A stretch of DNA of 16,004 nucleotides. Origin: Kitasatospora phosalacinea (GTDB taxonomy: Bacteria; Actinomycetota; Actinomycetes; Streptomycetales; Streptomycetaceae). Where the stretch lies: positions 1 to 16,004 of the forward strand of contig NZ_JNYE01000134.1 in NCBI RefSeq assembly GCF_000717185.1, written 5' to 3'. The notes under the pieces were generated by a model, which saw only the letters and a list, made by a program, of their open reading frames with translations, searched no databases and was not told the origin of the DNA. This document shows, in pieces, positions 7,873 to 13,954 of the stretch. How positions within the stretch are numbered: position 1 is the first letter of the stretch; every line of letters begins with the position of its first letter. Position numbers and translations under genes: made by a program.

Positions 7873-8625
7873 TCAGATCGCCTCGGCCAGCAGGTGGAGC
7901 TGGGTGGCCACGGCGTGGAAGGCGGGCTGCTCGGCGGCGGCGAGCTCCAGCTTGAGCAGGGCGTCCAGCGCGCCCGGCTCGGTGTCGACCAGGACGCCGG
8001 GGACGAGGTCGGCGAAGACCCGGATGCCGTGCACCGAGGTGACCCGCAGCCCGGCGGCGGCGGCCAGCCCGTCCAGCTGCTCGCCGGTGAAGCGGCGGGG
8101 CATCGGGTCGCCCGCGCCCCAGCGGCCGTCGGCGGCGTCCAGCGCGGTGCGGGCCTCGGTGAACTGGCCGGCCACCGCGCGGGCCAGCACCGCGCCGTTG
8201 CGGTTGGCGGCGAGCAGGCTGACCAGGCCGCCCTTGCCGAGGGTGCCGACCAGGTTGCCGAGCGCCTCCGCCGGGTCGTCGACGACCTCCAGGACGCCGT
8301 GGCACAGCACCGCGTCGACCGATCCGGCCGGGACGAGGTCGGGCAGCGTCTGCGCGTCGCCCTGGACGGCCCGGACCAGCTCGGTGACCCCGGCCTCGGC
8401 GGCCCGGCGCTCCAGCGCGAACAGCGCGTCGGGGCTCGGGTCGACCACGGTGACCCGGTGGCCGAGCCGGGCCACGGGCACGGCGAAGTTGCCCGTGCCG
8501 CCACCGGTGTCGACGACCTCCAGCACCGGCCGCCCGAGCTCGGCGGAACGCCGCTCCAGCGCCTCCCGCACCACCTCCCACACCACGGCGGTACGCAACG
8601 CACTGCGGGGACGAGTCGGATACAA
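7873..8625 (-). CDS. Class I SAM-dependent methyltransferase
   Basis: A 250-residue Rossmann-fold methyltransferase. Motif I is LEVVDTGGGTGNFAVPVA (35-52), with the acidic residue after strand 2 in TVVDPSPDAL (59-68). VQGDAQTLPDL (87-97) and DAVLCHGVLEVVDDP (104-118) mark strands 3 and 4. The substrate is not evident; the fold suits small molecules, tRNA or lipid-linked acceptors. The frame stays open far upstream without family sequence. I chose TTG at 8625 because GAGGGG lies seven bases before it and the conserved-looking YPTRPRSALRTAVVWE follows directly. The gene is downstream of the HEPN gene with a 116-bp gap, which contains its own -10-like box. Confidence is high for the fold and lower for the start. 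Confidence 0.9.
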   Translation of the reverse strand: MYPTRPRSALRTAVVWEVVREALERRSAELGRPVLEVVDTGGGTGNFAVPVARLGHRVTVVDPSPDALFALERRAAEAGVTELVRAVQGDAQTLPDLVPAGSVDAVLCHGVLEVVDDPAEALGNLVGTLGKGGLVSLLAANRNGAVLARAVAGQFTEARTALDAADGRWGAGDPMPRRFTGEQLDGLAAAAGLRVTSVHGIRVFADLVPGVLVDTEPGALDALLKLELAAAEQPAFHAVATQLHLLAEAI

Positions 8626-8669
8626 GGCGGCACCCCTCTTGGCAGGTCTTCCACGGCGGGAACTCCTCC

Positions 8670-8675
8670 ACCTTA
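8670..8675 (-). promoter_or_regulatory. -10-like box before the methyltransferase gene
   Basis: TAAGGT (within GGATAAGGTGG, minus strand) fits TANNNT and would start transcription near 8663, about 38 bases before the TTG start. No recognisable -35 stands at 17-19 bases, so the support is modest. Confidence 0.33.
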
Positions 8676-8741
8676 TCCGCCGTGACCGGACGGCCGAGGT
8701 GCGGCGCAGCGCCGGGCGACCGGCCCGCCGGGGGGCGCCCG

Positions 8742-9227
8742 TCAGGGGTGCAGGGCCAGGATCCGCTCCACTATGCGCAGGTACAGGGCGGTGTTGCGGA
8801 TCAGGTCGTCCGCGTCCCGCTCGCCGGCGGCGCCGGTGATGCCCGCCTCGGCGGCCGCGCGGCGGCGCGCCCCGGCCGCGAAGTAGGCGGCCCACTCGGC
8901 GAGTTCGGGTGCGACCTCGGACAGCAGCTCCCACGCGGGGCGGATCGCCTGGCGGCGGCGCGGGTTGCGCACCGGGCGGCCCCGGACGGCGAGCACCGCG
9001 GCGGTGGCGCGCAGCGCGGCGAGGTGCGCGGTGGCGTAGCGCTCCAGCGGGTCCTGCCGGCCGCGGGCGTGCACCAGGGTGCGGTGCGCGTGCCGGAGCA
9101 GTTCGAGCGCGGCGGGCGGGGCGGAGCCCCGGCGCAGCACCGGGTGGACGTCGCTGCCGCGGGTGCTGGGCAGGACGGGCTGATCGACGGCAGGGCGGGC
9201 GACAGGCTCAGGACGACTGATGGTCAT
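8742..9227 (-). CDS. SAV_6107-family HEPN-domain protein
   Basis: A 161-residue, all-helical protein that I recognise as the SAV_6107 group of HEPN domains. The N-terminal 35 residues look disordered. The helical core runs from about 38 to the end. It contains DPLERYATAHLAALRATAAVLA, with an R-x4-H motif at 63-68 (R63, H68), the arrangement that forms the RNase centre in many HEPN proteins. It also contains RRQAIRPAWELLSEVAPELAEWA and the C-terminal ADDLIRNTALYLRIVERIL. Many HEPN proteins are toxin-like or RNA-processing nucleases; activity here is inference. The start is ATG at 9227 with GGGGGAG four bases upstream; an in-frame start 17 codons earlier has no ribosome site. I see no partner antitoxin (no MNT nucleotidyltransferase or small antitoxin) next to it. 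Confidence 0.88.
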   Translation of the reverse strand: MTISRPEPVARPAVDQPVLPSTRGSDVHPVLRRGSAPPAALELLRHAHRTLVHARGRQDPLERYATAHLAALRATAAVLAVRGRPVRNPRRRQAIRPAWELLSEVAPELAEWAAYFAAGARRRAAAEAGITGAAGERDADDLIRNTALYLRIVERILALHP

Positions 9228-9280
9228 GGGTCTCCCCCGTTCACTCCGGACCTTGCCCGGACCGGCTGGTCCGCGCATGC

Positions 9281-9307
9281 ATCCATCGTGAACGGGGGGT
9301 CTGACAA
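9281..9307 (-). promoter_or_regulatory. Candidate promoter for the HEPN gene
   Basis: On the minus strand, TTGTCA (9307-9302) is followed 15 bases later by ATGGAT (9286-9281). The -35 is one base from TTGACA, but the spacer is short and the -10 starts AT instead of TA. Confidence 0.27.
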
Positions 9308-9370
9308 CTCGGGGTCCCCCGACCCCGTTCCGTCGTCCCCCACGGCCGGTCCCCCGGATCCCCCCAGGGG

Positions 9371-9418
9371 GAGGGGGCCGGGCTCCGCCGCCCCGTGTCG
9401 GCGGTGCCCGGCCCCCTC
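9371..9418. terminator. Strong GC hairpin in the divergent spacer (terminator or RNA element)
   Basis: A 13-bp perfect inverted repeat (GAGGGGGCCGGGC at 9371-9383 against 9406-9418), one T-T mismatch, then six more pairs (CCGCCG with CGGCGG), leaving an eight-base loop CCCCGTGT. It has no T-run on either side. It is upstream of both flanking genes, so it ends neither of them; it may belong to a short unannotated transcript or to a leader. Confidence 0.5.
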
Positions 9419-9575
9419 GCTCCGGCCGCTGGTCGCGCTCCGGGCCGTGGTGTCGGCCGTCGTTCCCCCTGACCGGCGGCCCGGCCCCGAGCGCTCCGGG
9501 CGGCTCCGCCCTGCGGCGGCCTTCCCGGTGCGCACCACTCTGCCGGTCGGACGGGGTCCGCCGGTATCCGCGCGC

Positions 9576-9614
9576 GTACTCAACCGGCGACCTGAGTACG
9601 GATACTCAGTCGCC
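9576..9614. promoter_or_regulatory. Palindromic operator candidate with three half-sites
   Basis: The core is TGAGTA (9593-9598), loop CGGA, TACTCA (9603-9608). It is flanked by GGCGAC (9586-9591) and GTCGCC (9609-9614), one extra C breaking exact symmetry. A third half-site, GTACTCA (9576-9582), faces TGAGTAC (9593-9599) across ten bases. AT-rich symmetric words are rare in this DNA. The site lies about 100 bases upstream of the DUF4126 start, which suggests a dimeric regulator. Confidence 0.55.
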
Positions 9615-9653
9615 GCCGCTCCCCCGCCCTCCCCCGCGGCCGCCCCCGCCGGG

Positions 9654-9659
9654 TACGGT
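9654..9659 (+). promoter_or_regulatory. -10-like box before the DUF4126 gene
   Basis: TACGGT fits TANNNT; no -35 is visible because the preceding 40 bases are nearly pure C and G. A start near 9666 would give a leader of about 43 bases and place the palindrome centre near -66. Confidence 0.28.
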
Positions 9660-9708
9660 GTGCGCGACCCGCCCGAGGGCCGGACGGGACGCGTCGAAGG
9701 GGGCCGCC

Positions 9709-10323
9709 GTGGGGGCCGTTCCGCTGATCTTCACCAGCGGCTGGGCGAGCGGGATCAACGCGTACGCCGTGGTCCTGCTGCTGGGCCTGTTCGGCCGGTA
9801 CGGCGGCGCGGACTCGGTGCCGCCGGTGCTGGAGCGCACCGACGTGCTGCTGGCCGCCGGAGCGCTGTTCCTCTGCGAGGCGGTGCTCGACAAGATCCCC
9901 TACGTGGACACCGTCTGGGACGCCGTCCACACCGTGGTCCGCCCGATCGCCGGAGCCACCGTCGGCGCCCTGCTGGCCGCCCACGACCCCGGCTCGCTGG
10001 GCGAGGTCGCCGCGGGCGCGGTCGGCGGAACGACGGCCCTGCTCAGCCACGGCATCAAGGCGAGCCTGCGGATGGCCGTCAACACCTCCCCGGAACCGGC
10101 CTCCAACATCCTCCTCAGCCTGGCCGAGGACCTCTCGGTGGCCGGCCTGGTCACCCTCGCCGTCTTCCACCCCTGGCTGGCCGCCTCCACCGCAGCCGTG
10201 CTGCTGGCCCTCGGCGCGCTGCTGGTGTGGTTCGCGGTGACCCGGATCCGCCGCTTCTGGCTCCGCCGCAAGGAGCGCCGAGCCCGACGACGGGCGGCGA
10301 CGGGGACGGTCGCGGCGGGCTAG
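9709..10323 (+). CDS. DUF4126 membrane protein
   Basis: A 204-residue multi-spanning membrane protein with the marks I associate with DUF4126. These are GWASGINAY near the N-terminus (11-19), DKIPYVDTVWDAVHTVVRP (61-79), a small-residue helix GAVGGTTALLSHGIKAS (103-119) and NTSPEPASN (125-133). About four to five hydrophobic segments are visible, the last at 158-178, before a very basic cytoplasmic tail (RRFWLRRKERRARRR). Transport or channel function is unknown. I chose GTG at 9709 because AAGGGGG stands six to seven bases upstream and VPLIFTSGWASG follows at once. The palindrome about 100 bases upstream is the likely control site. It ends 194 bp before the oxidoreductase, which has its own promoter. 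Confidence 0.88.
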   Translation: MGAVPLIFTSGWASGINAYAVVLLLGLFGRYGGADSVPPVLERTDVLLAAGALFLCEAVLDKIPYVDTVWDAVHTVVRPIAGATVGALLAAHDPGSLGEVAAGAVGGTTALLSHGIKASLRMAVNTSPEPASNILLSLAEDLSVAGLVTLAVFHPWLAASTAAVLLALGALLVWFAVTRIRRFWLRRKERRARRRAATGTVAAG

Positions 10324-10503
10324 GGGGACGGGAGCCCCCGGGCCGGGAAGGTCCGCGCGGGCGCAGCCCGGTAGGGGCGGCGGGACGGCCGTGCACGAGC
10401 CGGCGGGGACGGCAGCTCGGCGTCCCGGACTCTCAGCGCCCCGGCGTCCCCGGCGGGGAGGGGGTTGCGGGGGCGTGCGGTCCGGCGGGGCGGTGGGGGC
10501 GCA

Positions 10504-10509
10504 TAGGAT
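10504..10509 (+). promoter_or_regulatory. -10 box of a leaderless-type promoter for the CrtI-like gene
   Basis: TAGGAT is followed by eight bases (CTTCTGCC) and then the ATG. In streptomycetes TANNNT placed six to eight bases before the start codon is the classic sign of a leaderless transcript. The AGGA inside the box could also act as a ribosome site nine bases from ATG, so the two readings cannot be separated by eye. No -35 is evident. Confidence 0.45.
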
Positions 10510-10517
10510 CTTCTGCC

Positions 10518-11903
10518 ATGGCTCGGATCATCGTCGTCGGTGCAGGCATGGGCGGTCTGGCGGCCGCCTCCCGGTTGGCCGCTCTCGGGCACCGGGTGAC
10601 GGTGCTGGAGGCGGCCGGGGGGCACGGGGGTCAGGTGGGGGCGTACCGGCGGGACGGGTTCGGGTTCGACACCGGGCCGGGGTTGCTCACGCTGCCCGCC
10701 GTCTACCGGGATCTGGCGTTGAAGACCGGGCGAGAGCCGCTGGAGCAGTTGGTGGGGCTGCGGCCGATCGACCCGGAGAGCCGTCACCTGTTCCCGGACG
10801 GCACCGAGCTGCTGCTGCCGAACGCCTCCCGGGGCGGGGTCGGCCAGGCGCTGGACGCGGCGTTCGGGGCGGGCACCGGGGCGCGCTGGGGCGAGCTGGT
10901 CAACCGGGGCCGCACGGTGTGGGAGGCGACCCGCCGCCCGCTGCTGGAGGAGCCGCGCCCGGCCGTCGACCCGGCCGACCCGTACCCGGTGCCGCCGCGC
11001 CGCGGCCTGTCCCGGCTGCTGCCGCGCGGGCGGTACACCCTGGGCGACGTGGCCCGCGAGCTGGGCGGCGGCCCGGGTCCGGCGGCGCTGCTCGGCGAGT
11101 ACGCGCTGCGCCACGGCCTGGACCCGCTGGCCGCGCCCGCCTCGGCGACCGTGCTGCCGTACATGGAGCAGTCGTTCGGCGTCTGGTACGTGGACGGCGG
11201 CCTGCGGGCGCTCGCCGACGCGGTGTTCGAGCGGTGCGTGGAGCGCGGTGCGGAGTTCCGCTTCGACACCCCCGTCCGGGCCCTGGAGCGGGACGGCGAG
11301 CGGGTGGTGGGCGTGCGCACGGACGAGGGGGTGCTGGCCGCCGACGCGGTGCTCTCCGCGGTGCCCGGGCTGGGCGCGGCCGCCCCCGCCCCCGCGCCGG
11401 GCCGGTTCACCGTGCTGCTCGCGCTGGACGGCGCCCGTCGGGCGGGCACCGCGCACCGCACCGTGGTGCACGCCGCGGACGGCGCGGCCGAAGTCCGGGC
11501 GGTGTTCGCCGAGCGGACGCTGCCGGCCCGGCCCACCGTGCAGGTGCTGCGCCCGGACGACCCCGCGCTGGTGCCGGGACCGGATGCGGAGGCCGCCGTG
11601 CTGACCGTCACCGTGCCCGCCGGACTCGCCCTCACCGATGCCGAACAGGACGCCTACGCCGAGGAGTTGCTCGCCCACCTGGCCGCGTCCGGCCTCGACC
11701 TGCGCCCGCGGCTGCGCTGGCGGGAGACCCGGTTCACCGCCACCGTCCCGCCCCCCTCGCTGGCCGGCGGCCACCTCGCCCGGGCCAACGGACCCGGCCC
11801 GGCGGGCCTGTACCTGATCGGCGCGCACGCCCACCCCGGCGGCGGGCTGGCCCGGGTCGGGATGTCGGCCTCGATCACCGCCGGGCTGCTCGGCCCGGCC
11901 TGA
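10518..11903 (+). CDS. CrtI/phytoene desaturase-like FAD-dependent oxidoreductase
   Basis: A 461-residue flavoprotein of the phytoene desaturase/amine oxidase fold. The FAD-binding start is IIVVGAGMGGLAAASRLAAL (4-23) with the ribose-binding E31 after strand 2. The family signature GFGFDTGPGLLTLPAVYRDL spans 47-66. A central substrate region contains TVLPYMEQSFGVWYVDGG. The C-terminal FAD motif is GLYLIGAHAHPGGGLARVG, followed by MSASITAGLL. Family members dehydrogenate or isomerise carotenoids, but many actinobacterial members act on other lipids. No phytoene synthase (CrtB) or cyclase gene is nearby, so a carotenoid role is unproven; a prenyl synthase lies about 2 kb downstream. It ends seven bases from the opposing gene's stop. 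Confidence 0.9.
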   Translation: MARIIVVGAGMGGLAAASRLAALGHRVTVLEAAGGHGGQVGAYRRDGFGFDTGPGLLTLPAVYRDLALKTGREPLEQLVGLRPIDPESRHLFPDGTELLLPNASRGGVGQALDAAFGAGTGARWGELVNRGRTVWEATRRPLLEEPRPAVDPADPYPVPPRRGLSRLLPRGRYTLGDVARELGGGPGPAALLGEYALRHGLDPLAAPASATVLPYMEQSFGVWYVDGGLRALADAVFERCVERGAEFRFDTPVRALERDGERVVGVRTDEGVLAADAVLSAVPGLGAAAPAPAPGRFTVLLALDGARRAGTAHRTVVHAADGAAEVRAVFAERTLPARPTVQVLRPDDPALVPGPDAEAAVLTVTVPAGLALTDAEQDAYAEELLAHLAASGLDLRPRLRWRETRFTATVPPPSLAGGHLARANGPGPAGLYLIGAHAHPGGGLARVGMSASITAGLLGPA

Positions 11904-11913
11904 CGGGGCGTCA
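11901..11913. terminator. Palindrome holding both convergent stop codons
   Basis: TGACGGGGCGTCA: the TGA of the oxidoreductase (11901-11903) and the reverse-strand TGA (11911-11913) are the two ends of a five-pair inverted repeat with a GGG loop. It is too short to be a strong terminator, and no other hairpin fits between these genes. Confidence 0.35.
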
Positions 11914-12624
11914 GTACTGCTGCTGGTAGTACCAGTTCTGGTCCTGCTGCGGCTGTTGCTGCTGCGGGACGTACGGCTGCTGGTACTGCTGCTGGGTGTA
12001 CGGGTCCTGGTAGACCGGCCGGCCGTACTGGTCGTAGCCGATCAGCTGCAACTGCGGCTGCTGCGGCGGCTGTTGGACGTACTGCTGCTGGTACTGGGGC
12101 TGGTACTGCTGCGCGTAGCCGTACTGCGGCTGCTGCGGGACCTGGTAGGAGACCTGCTCCTCGGCGTAGACGCCCGCGTCGAGCTGCTGGAACTCCTCGT
12201 ACGCGGCGGAGCGCCCGTCGTACGGGTCGTCGAACTCGACCTCGACCGGGCCGACCTCGCCGACCGGCACCACCGGCTCCGCGGCGACCGCCGCAGCGGC
12301 GCTCCCGCCGGTGGCCGCGGCCAGCAGCGGGACCTTGGCCAGCGGGCCGGGCAGTCGGCCGTCGGTGCGGCGCAGCGACCAGCCGACCGGGCGGCCGCGC
12401 TTGACCGAGCCGGTCACCATCAGCTGGCCCAGCCCGAACCCGGCCGCGCCCGCCACTATCACCGCGACCGAGGAGGTCCGCATCCCGGCGACCACGCCGA
12501 GGAAACCCAGCAGGGCGAGCGCCCGCCAGTGCAGCGGGGCGCGGTTCTGCAGCAGCAGTTCGGCGGTCAGCCAGAGCGCGACCAGGGCCAGCGCGCCATA
12601 GAGGAGCAGGTATCCGATGCCCAT
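11911..12624 (-). CDS. Membrane protein with Gln/Tyr-rich tail
   Basis: A 237-residue protein. Three hydrophobic helices (about 5-25, 33-48, 51-70) form the N-terminal third. A basic, Pro-rich stretch (KRGRPVGWSLRRTDGRLPG) and an Ala/Val-rich acidic region follow. From about 142 to the end is a low-complexity tail: by my count 37 Gln and 17 Tyr in 96 residues, with blocks such as QPQYQQQYVQQPPQQPQ and the end NWYYQQQY. I recognise the general form of a streptomycete conserved membrane protein but know no function. The start is ATG at 12624 with GGAGG eight bases upstream. It lies 245 bp downstream of metF on the same strand. The tail should be cytoplasmic or extracellular depending on topology, which I cannot fix. 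Confidence 0.82.
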   Translation of the reverse strand: MGIGYLLLYGALALVALWLTAELLLQNRAPLHWRALALLGFLGVVAGMRTSSVAVIVAGAAGFGLGQLMVTGSVKRGRPVGWSLRRTDGRLPGPLAKVPLLAAATGGSAAAAVAAEPVVPVGEVGPVEVEFDDPYDGRSAAYEEFQQLDAGVYAEEQVSYQVPQQPQYGYAQQYQPQYQQQYVQQPPQQPQLQLIGYDQYGRPVYQDPYTQQQYQQPYVPQQQQPQQDQNWYYQQQY

Positions 12625-12668
12625 CCCCGCAACCTCCAGACGCCACCATCACCGCGCGGTTGCGGGCG

Positions 12669-12674
12669 ACTGTA
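12669..12674 (-). promoter_or_regulatory. -10-like box for the Gln/Tyr-tail gene
   Basis: TACAGT on the minus strand (in GCTGTACAGTCGCC) fits TANNNT, 45 bases before the ATG. The bases at the -35 position (CGGTGC or nearby TGCGGT) match poorly. Confidence 0.3.
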
Positions 12675-12785
12675 CAGCCTCCGGGCGAACAGCACCGCAT
12701 CCCGGACCGCACCGCTTCCGACCGGTTCCCGGCCCCGTCGGCGACGCCCCGCGGCGGCCCGCCCGACGGGTGCGCGATCCGACCG

Positions 12786-12812
12786 AAAAGCGCCCCCGCG
12801 GCGGCCGCGCGG
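12786..12812 (-). terminator. Possible terminator downstream of metF
   Basis: On the minus strand a short hairpin (CCGCG, loop CGGCCGC, CGCGG; 12812-12796) is followed by GGGGCGCTTTTC with four T at 12789-12786. This is 58 bases after the metF stop. The stem is only five pairs, so support is weak. Other GC stems overlap it. Confidence 0.3.
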
Positions 12813-12869
12813 CAACCGCCCGCGGCGCTGCCCCGCCGCGCCGCGCGCAGCGGCTCGCGGCGGCCCCGG

Positions 12870-13784
12870 TCAGCGGGTGTGCAGCCCCAGGTTCTGGTAG
12901 ATCTCCAGGGTCGAGGTGGAGTGGTTCAGCGTGATGAAGTGCAGGCCGGGGGCGCCCTCCGCGAGGAGGCGCTCGGCCATGGCGGTGGCGTGCTCCAGGC
13001 CGACGGCGCGGACGGCGGCCGGGTCGTCGACGACGGCCTCCAACTTGCGGCGGAAGTCGTCCGGGAAGGCGGAGCCGGACAGCTGCGGGAAGCGCACCAG
13101 CTGGCGGCTGTTGGTGACCGGCATGATCTCCGGGATGATCGGCGTGTCGCAGCCCGCCGCGGCGACCCGGTCGCGCAGCCGCAGGTAGTCCTCGACCTCG
13201 AAGAACATCTGGGTGATCGCGTAGTCCGCGCCCGCCCGGCACTTGGCGACGAAGTGCCGGATGTCCTCGTCCCAGTCGGCCGAGCGCGGGTGCATCTGCG
13301 GGAACGCCGCGACGCCCACGCAGAAGTCGCCGATGCCCTTGATCAGTTCGACCAGCTCGGCGGCGTAGGTGACGCCCTCGGGGTGGCGGACCCACTCGCC
13401 CATCGGGTCGCCGGGCGGGTCGCCGCGGACCGCGAGCACGTTGCGCACGTTCTGGTCGGCGTACTGGCCGATGATGTTGCGCAGTTCAGCGGTCGAGTGG
13501 TCGACGGCGGTGAGGTGGGCGACCGGGGTCAGGGTGGTCTCGGTGGCGATCCGGCCGACCAGGTCGACGGTGCGGCCGCGCGAGGAGCCGCCCGCGCCGT
13601 ACGTCATGCAGACGAAGTTGGGTTCCAGGCACTCGACCCGGCGGATCGCGTCCCAGAGCTTGCGCTCGGCCTCCTCGTTGCGCGGCGGCATGAATTCGAA
13701 GGAGAAGGAGCGGTCGCCGGCCGCCAGCAGGTCGCGCACGGTCTGCGCGCGGTCGCTTCTGGTGCTGGGAATCCCTAGTGCCAT
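12870..13784 (-). CDS. metF: 5,10-methylenetetrahydrofolate reductase MetF
   Basis: A 304-residue TIM-barrel flavoprotein that reduces 5,10-methylene-THF to 5-methyl-THF, the methyl donor for homocysteine in methionine synthesis. Family motifs are present in order: FSFEFMPPR (27-35, E30 corresponding to the proton-donor Glu), [15 protein letters not shown] (61-75), PVAHLTAVD (87-95), [10 protein letters not shown] (115-124, with the FAD-contacting Asp), FPQMHPRS (161-168) and [11 protein letters not shown] (190-200). The length matches bacterial MetF, which has no C-terminal regulatory domain. The start is ATG at 13784. No ribosome site precedes it, but a -10 box stands six bases upstream, pointing to a leaderless mRNA. 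No S-adenosylmethionine or cobalamin riboswitch can fit in so short a leader. It is divergent from the prenyl synthase across 170 bp. Confidence 0.97.
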   Translation of the reverse strand: MALGIPSTRSDRAQTVRDLLAAGDRSFSFEFMPPRNEEAERKLWDAIRRVECLEPNFVCMTYGAGGSSRGRTVDLVGRIATETTLTPVAHLTAVDHSTAELRNIIGQYADQNVRNVLAVRGDPPGDPMGEWVRHPEGVTYAAELVELIKGIGDFCVGVAAFPQMHPRSADWDEDIRHFVAKCRAGADYAITQMFFEVEDYLRLRDRVAAAGCDTPIIPEIMPVTNSRQLVRFPQLSGSAFPDDFRRKLEAVVDDPAAVRAVGLEHATAMAERLLAEGAPGLHFITLNHSTSTLEIYQNLGLHTR

Positions 13785-13790
13785 GCGGGC

Positions 13791-13821
13791 AGGTTATCCG
13801 TCGGCGGCTCGGCGCGGACAA
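13791..13821 (-). promoter_or_regulatory. Leaderless-type promoter of metF
   Basis: On the minus strand, TTGTCC (13821-13816) and TAACCT (13796-13791) are 19 bases apart; the -10 is followed by only six bases before ATG. If GATAAC is taken as the -10, the spacer is 17. Either way transcription would begin at or next to the start codon. Confidence 0.5.
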
Positions 13822-13917
13822 ACGCCGTCCACTCGCTGAGACGTCACTTGAGATTTTCGGCCGAATGGTTCTGGCTGGCCGGACGGCGGGTGGAACGGGT
13901 CACCCCGGTGGGAGCGT

Positions 13918-13923
13918 TAATCT
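13918..13923 (+). promoter_or_regulatory. -10 box for the polyprenyl synthase gene
   Basis: TAATCT (in GCGTTAATCTGACTG) is a good TANNNT match and one of the few AT-rich words here. Transcription near 13930 would leave a leader of about 25 bases containing the GGAG ribosome site. The -35 region (GAACGG or nearby) is not consensus. Confidence 0.42.
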
Positions 13924-13954
13924 GACTGTCAGCCCCCTCGATCCGGAGTCTCAG

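Larger units (their letters stand above)
9228..9708. other. 481-bp divergent regulatory spacer
   Basis: This is the spacer between the HEPN gene (minus) and the DUF4126 gene (plus). It contains a CCGGACC direct repeat with an 11-base period (9246-9252 and 9257-9263) and a facing GGTCC (9268-9272) in the HEPN leader. Further along are a promoter candidate (9281-9307), a long hairpin (9371-9418), three TGAGTAC-type half-sites (9576-9608) and a -10-like box (9654-9659). I see no convincing protein-coding gene in it. Confidence 0.6.

Noticed and set aside
9224..9583. A minus-strand gene of about 119 codons ending in an ATGA overlap with the HEPN start
   Set aside because: It starts with TTG and has no ribosome site. 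Its product is a featureless Gly/Arg/Pro/Ser sequence, and it runs straight through the palindrome and the hairpin, which look regulatory.
10324..10517. Riboswitch upstream of the CrtI-like gene
   Set aside because: Several GC stems can be drawn (for example GGGACG 10406-10411 with CGTCCC 10421-10426), but no known riboswitch core is visible and the -10 box sits too close to the ATG for a leader.
11930..12200. CRISPR-like or microsatellite array suggested by repeated CTGCTGCTGGTACTG words
   Set aside because: These are in-frame Gln and Tyr codons of the membrane protein tail, with irregular spacing and no repeat-spacer order.
13778..13954. Upstream ATG start for the prenyl synthase
   Set aside because: It would overlap the start and promoter of metF, has no ribosome site, and adds 59 residues that do not fit the family.
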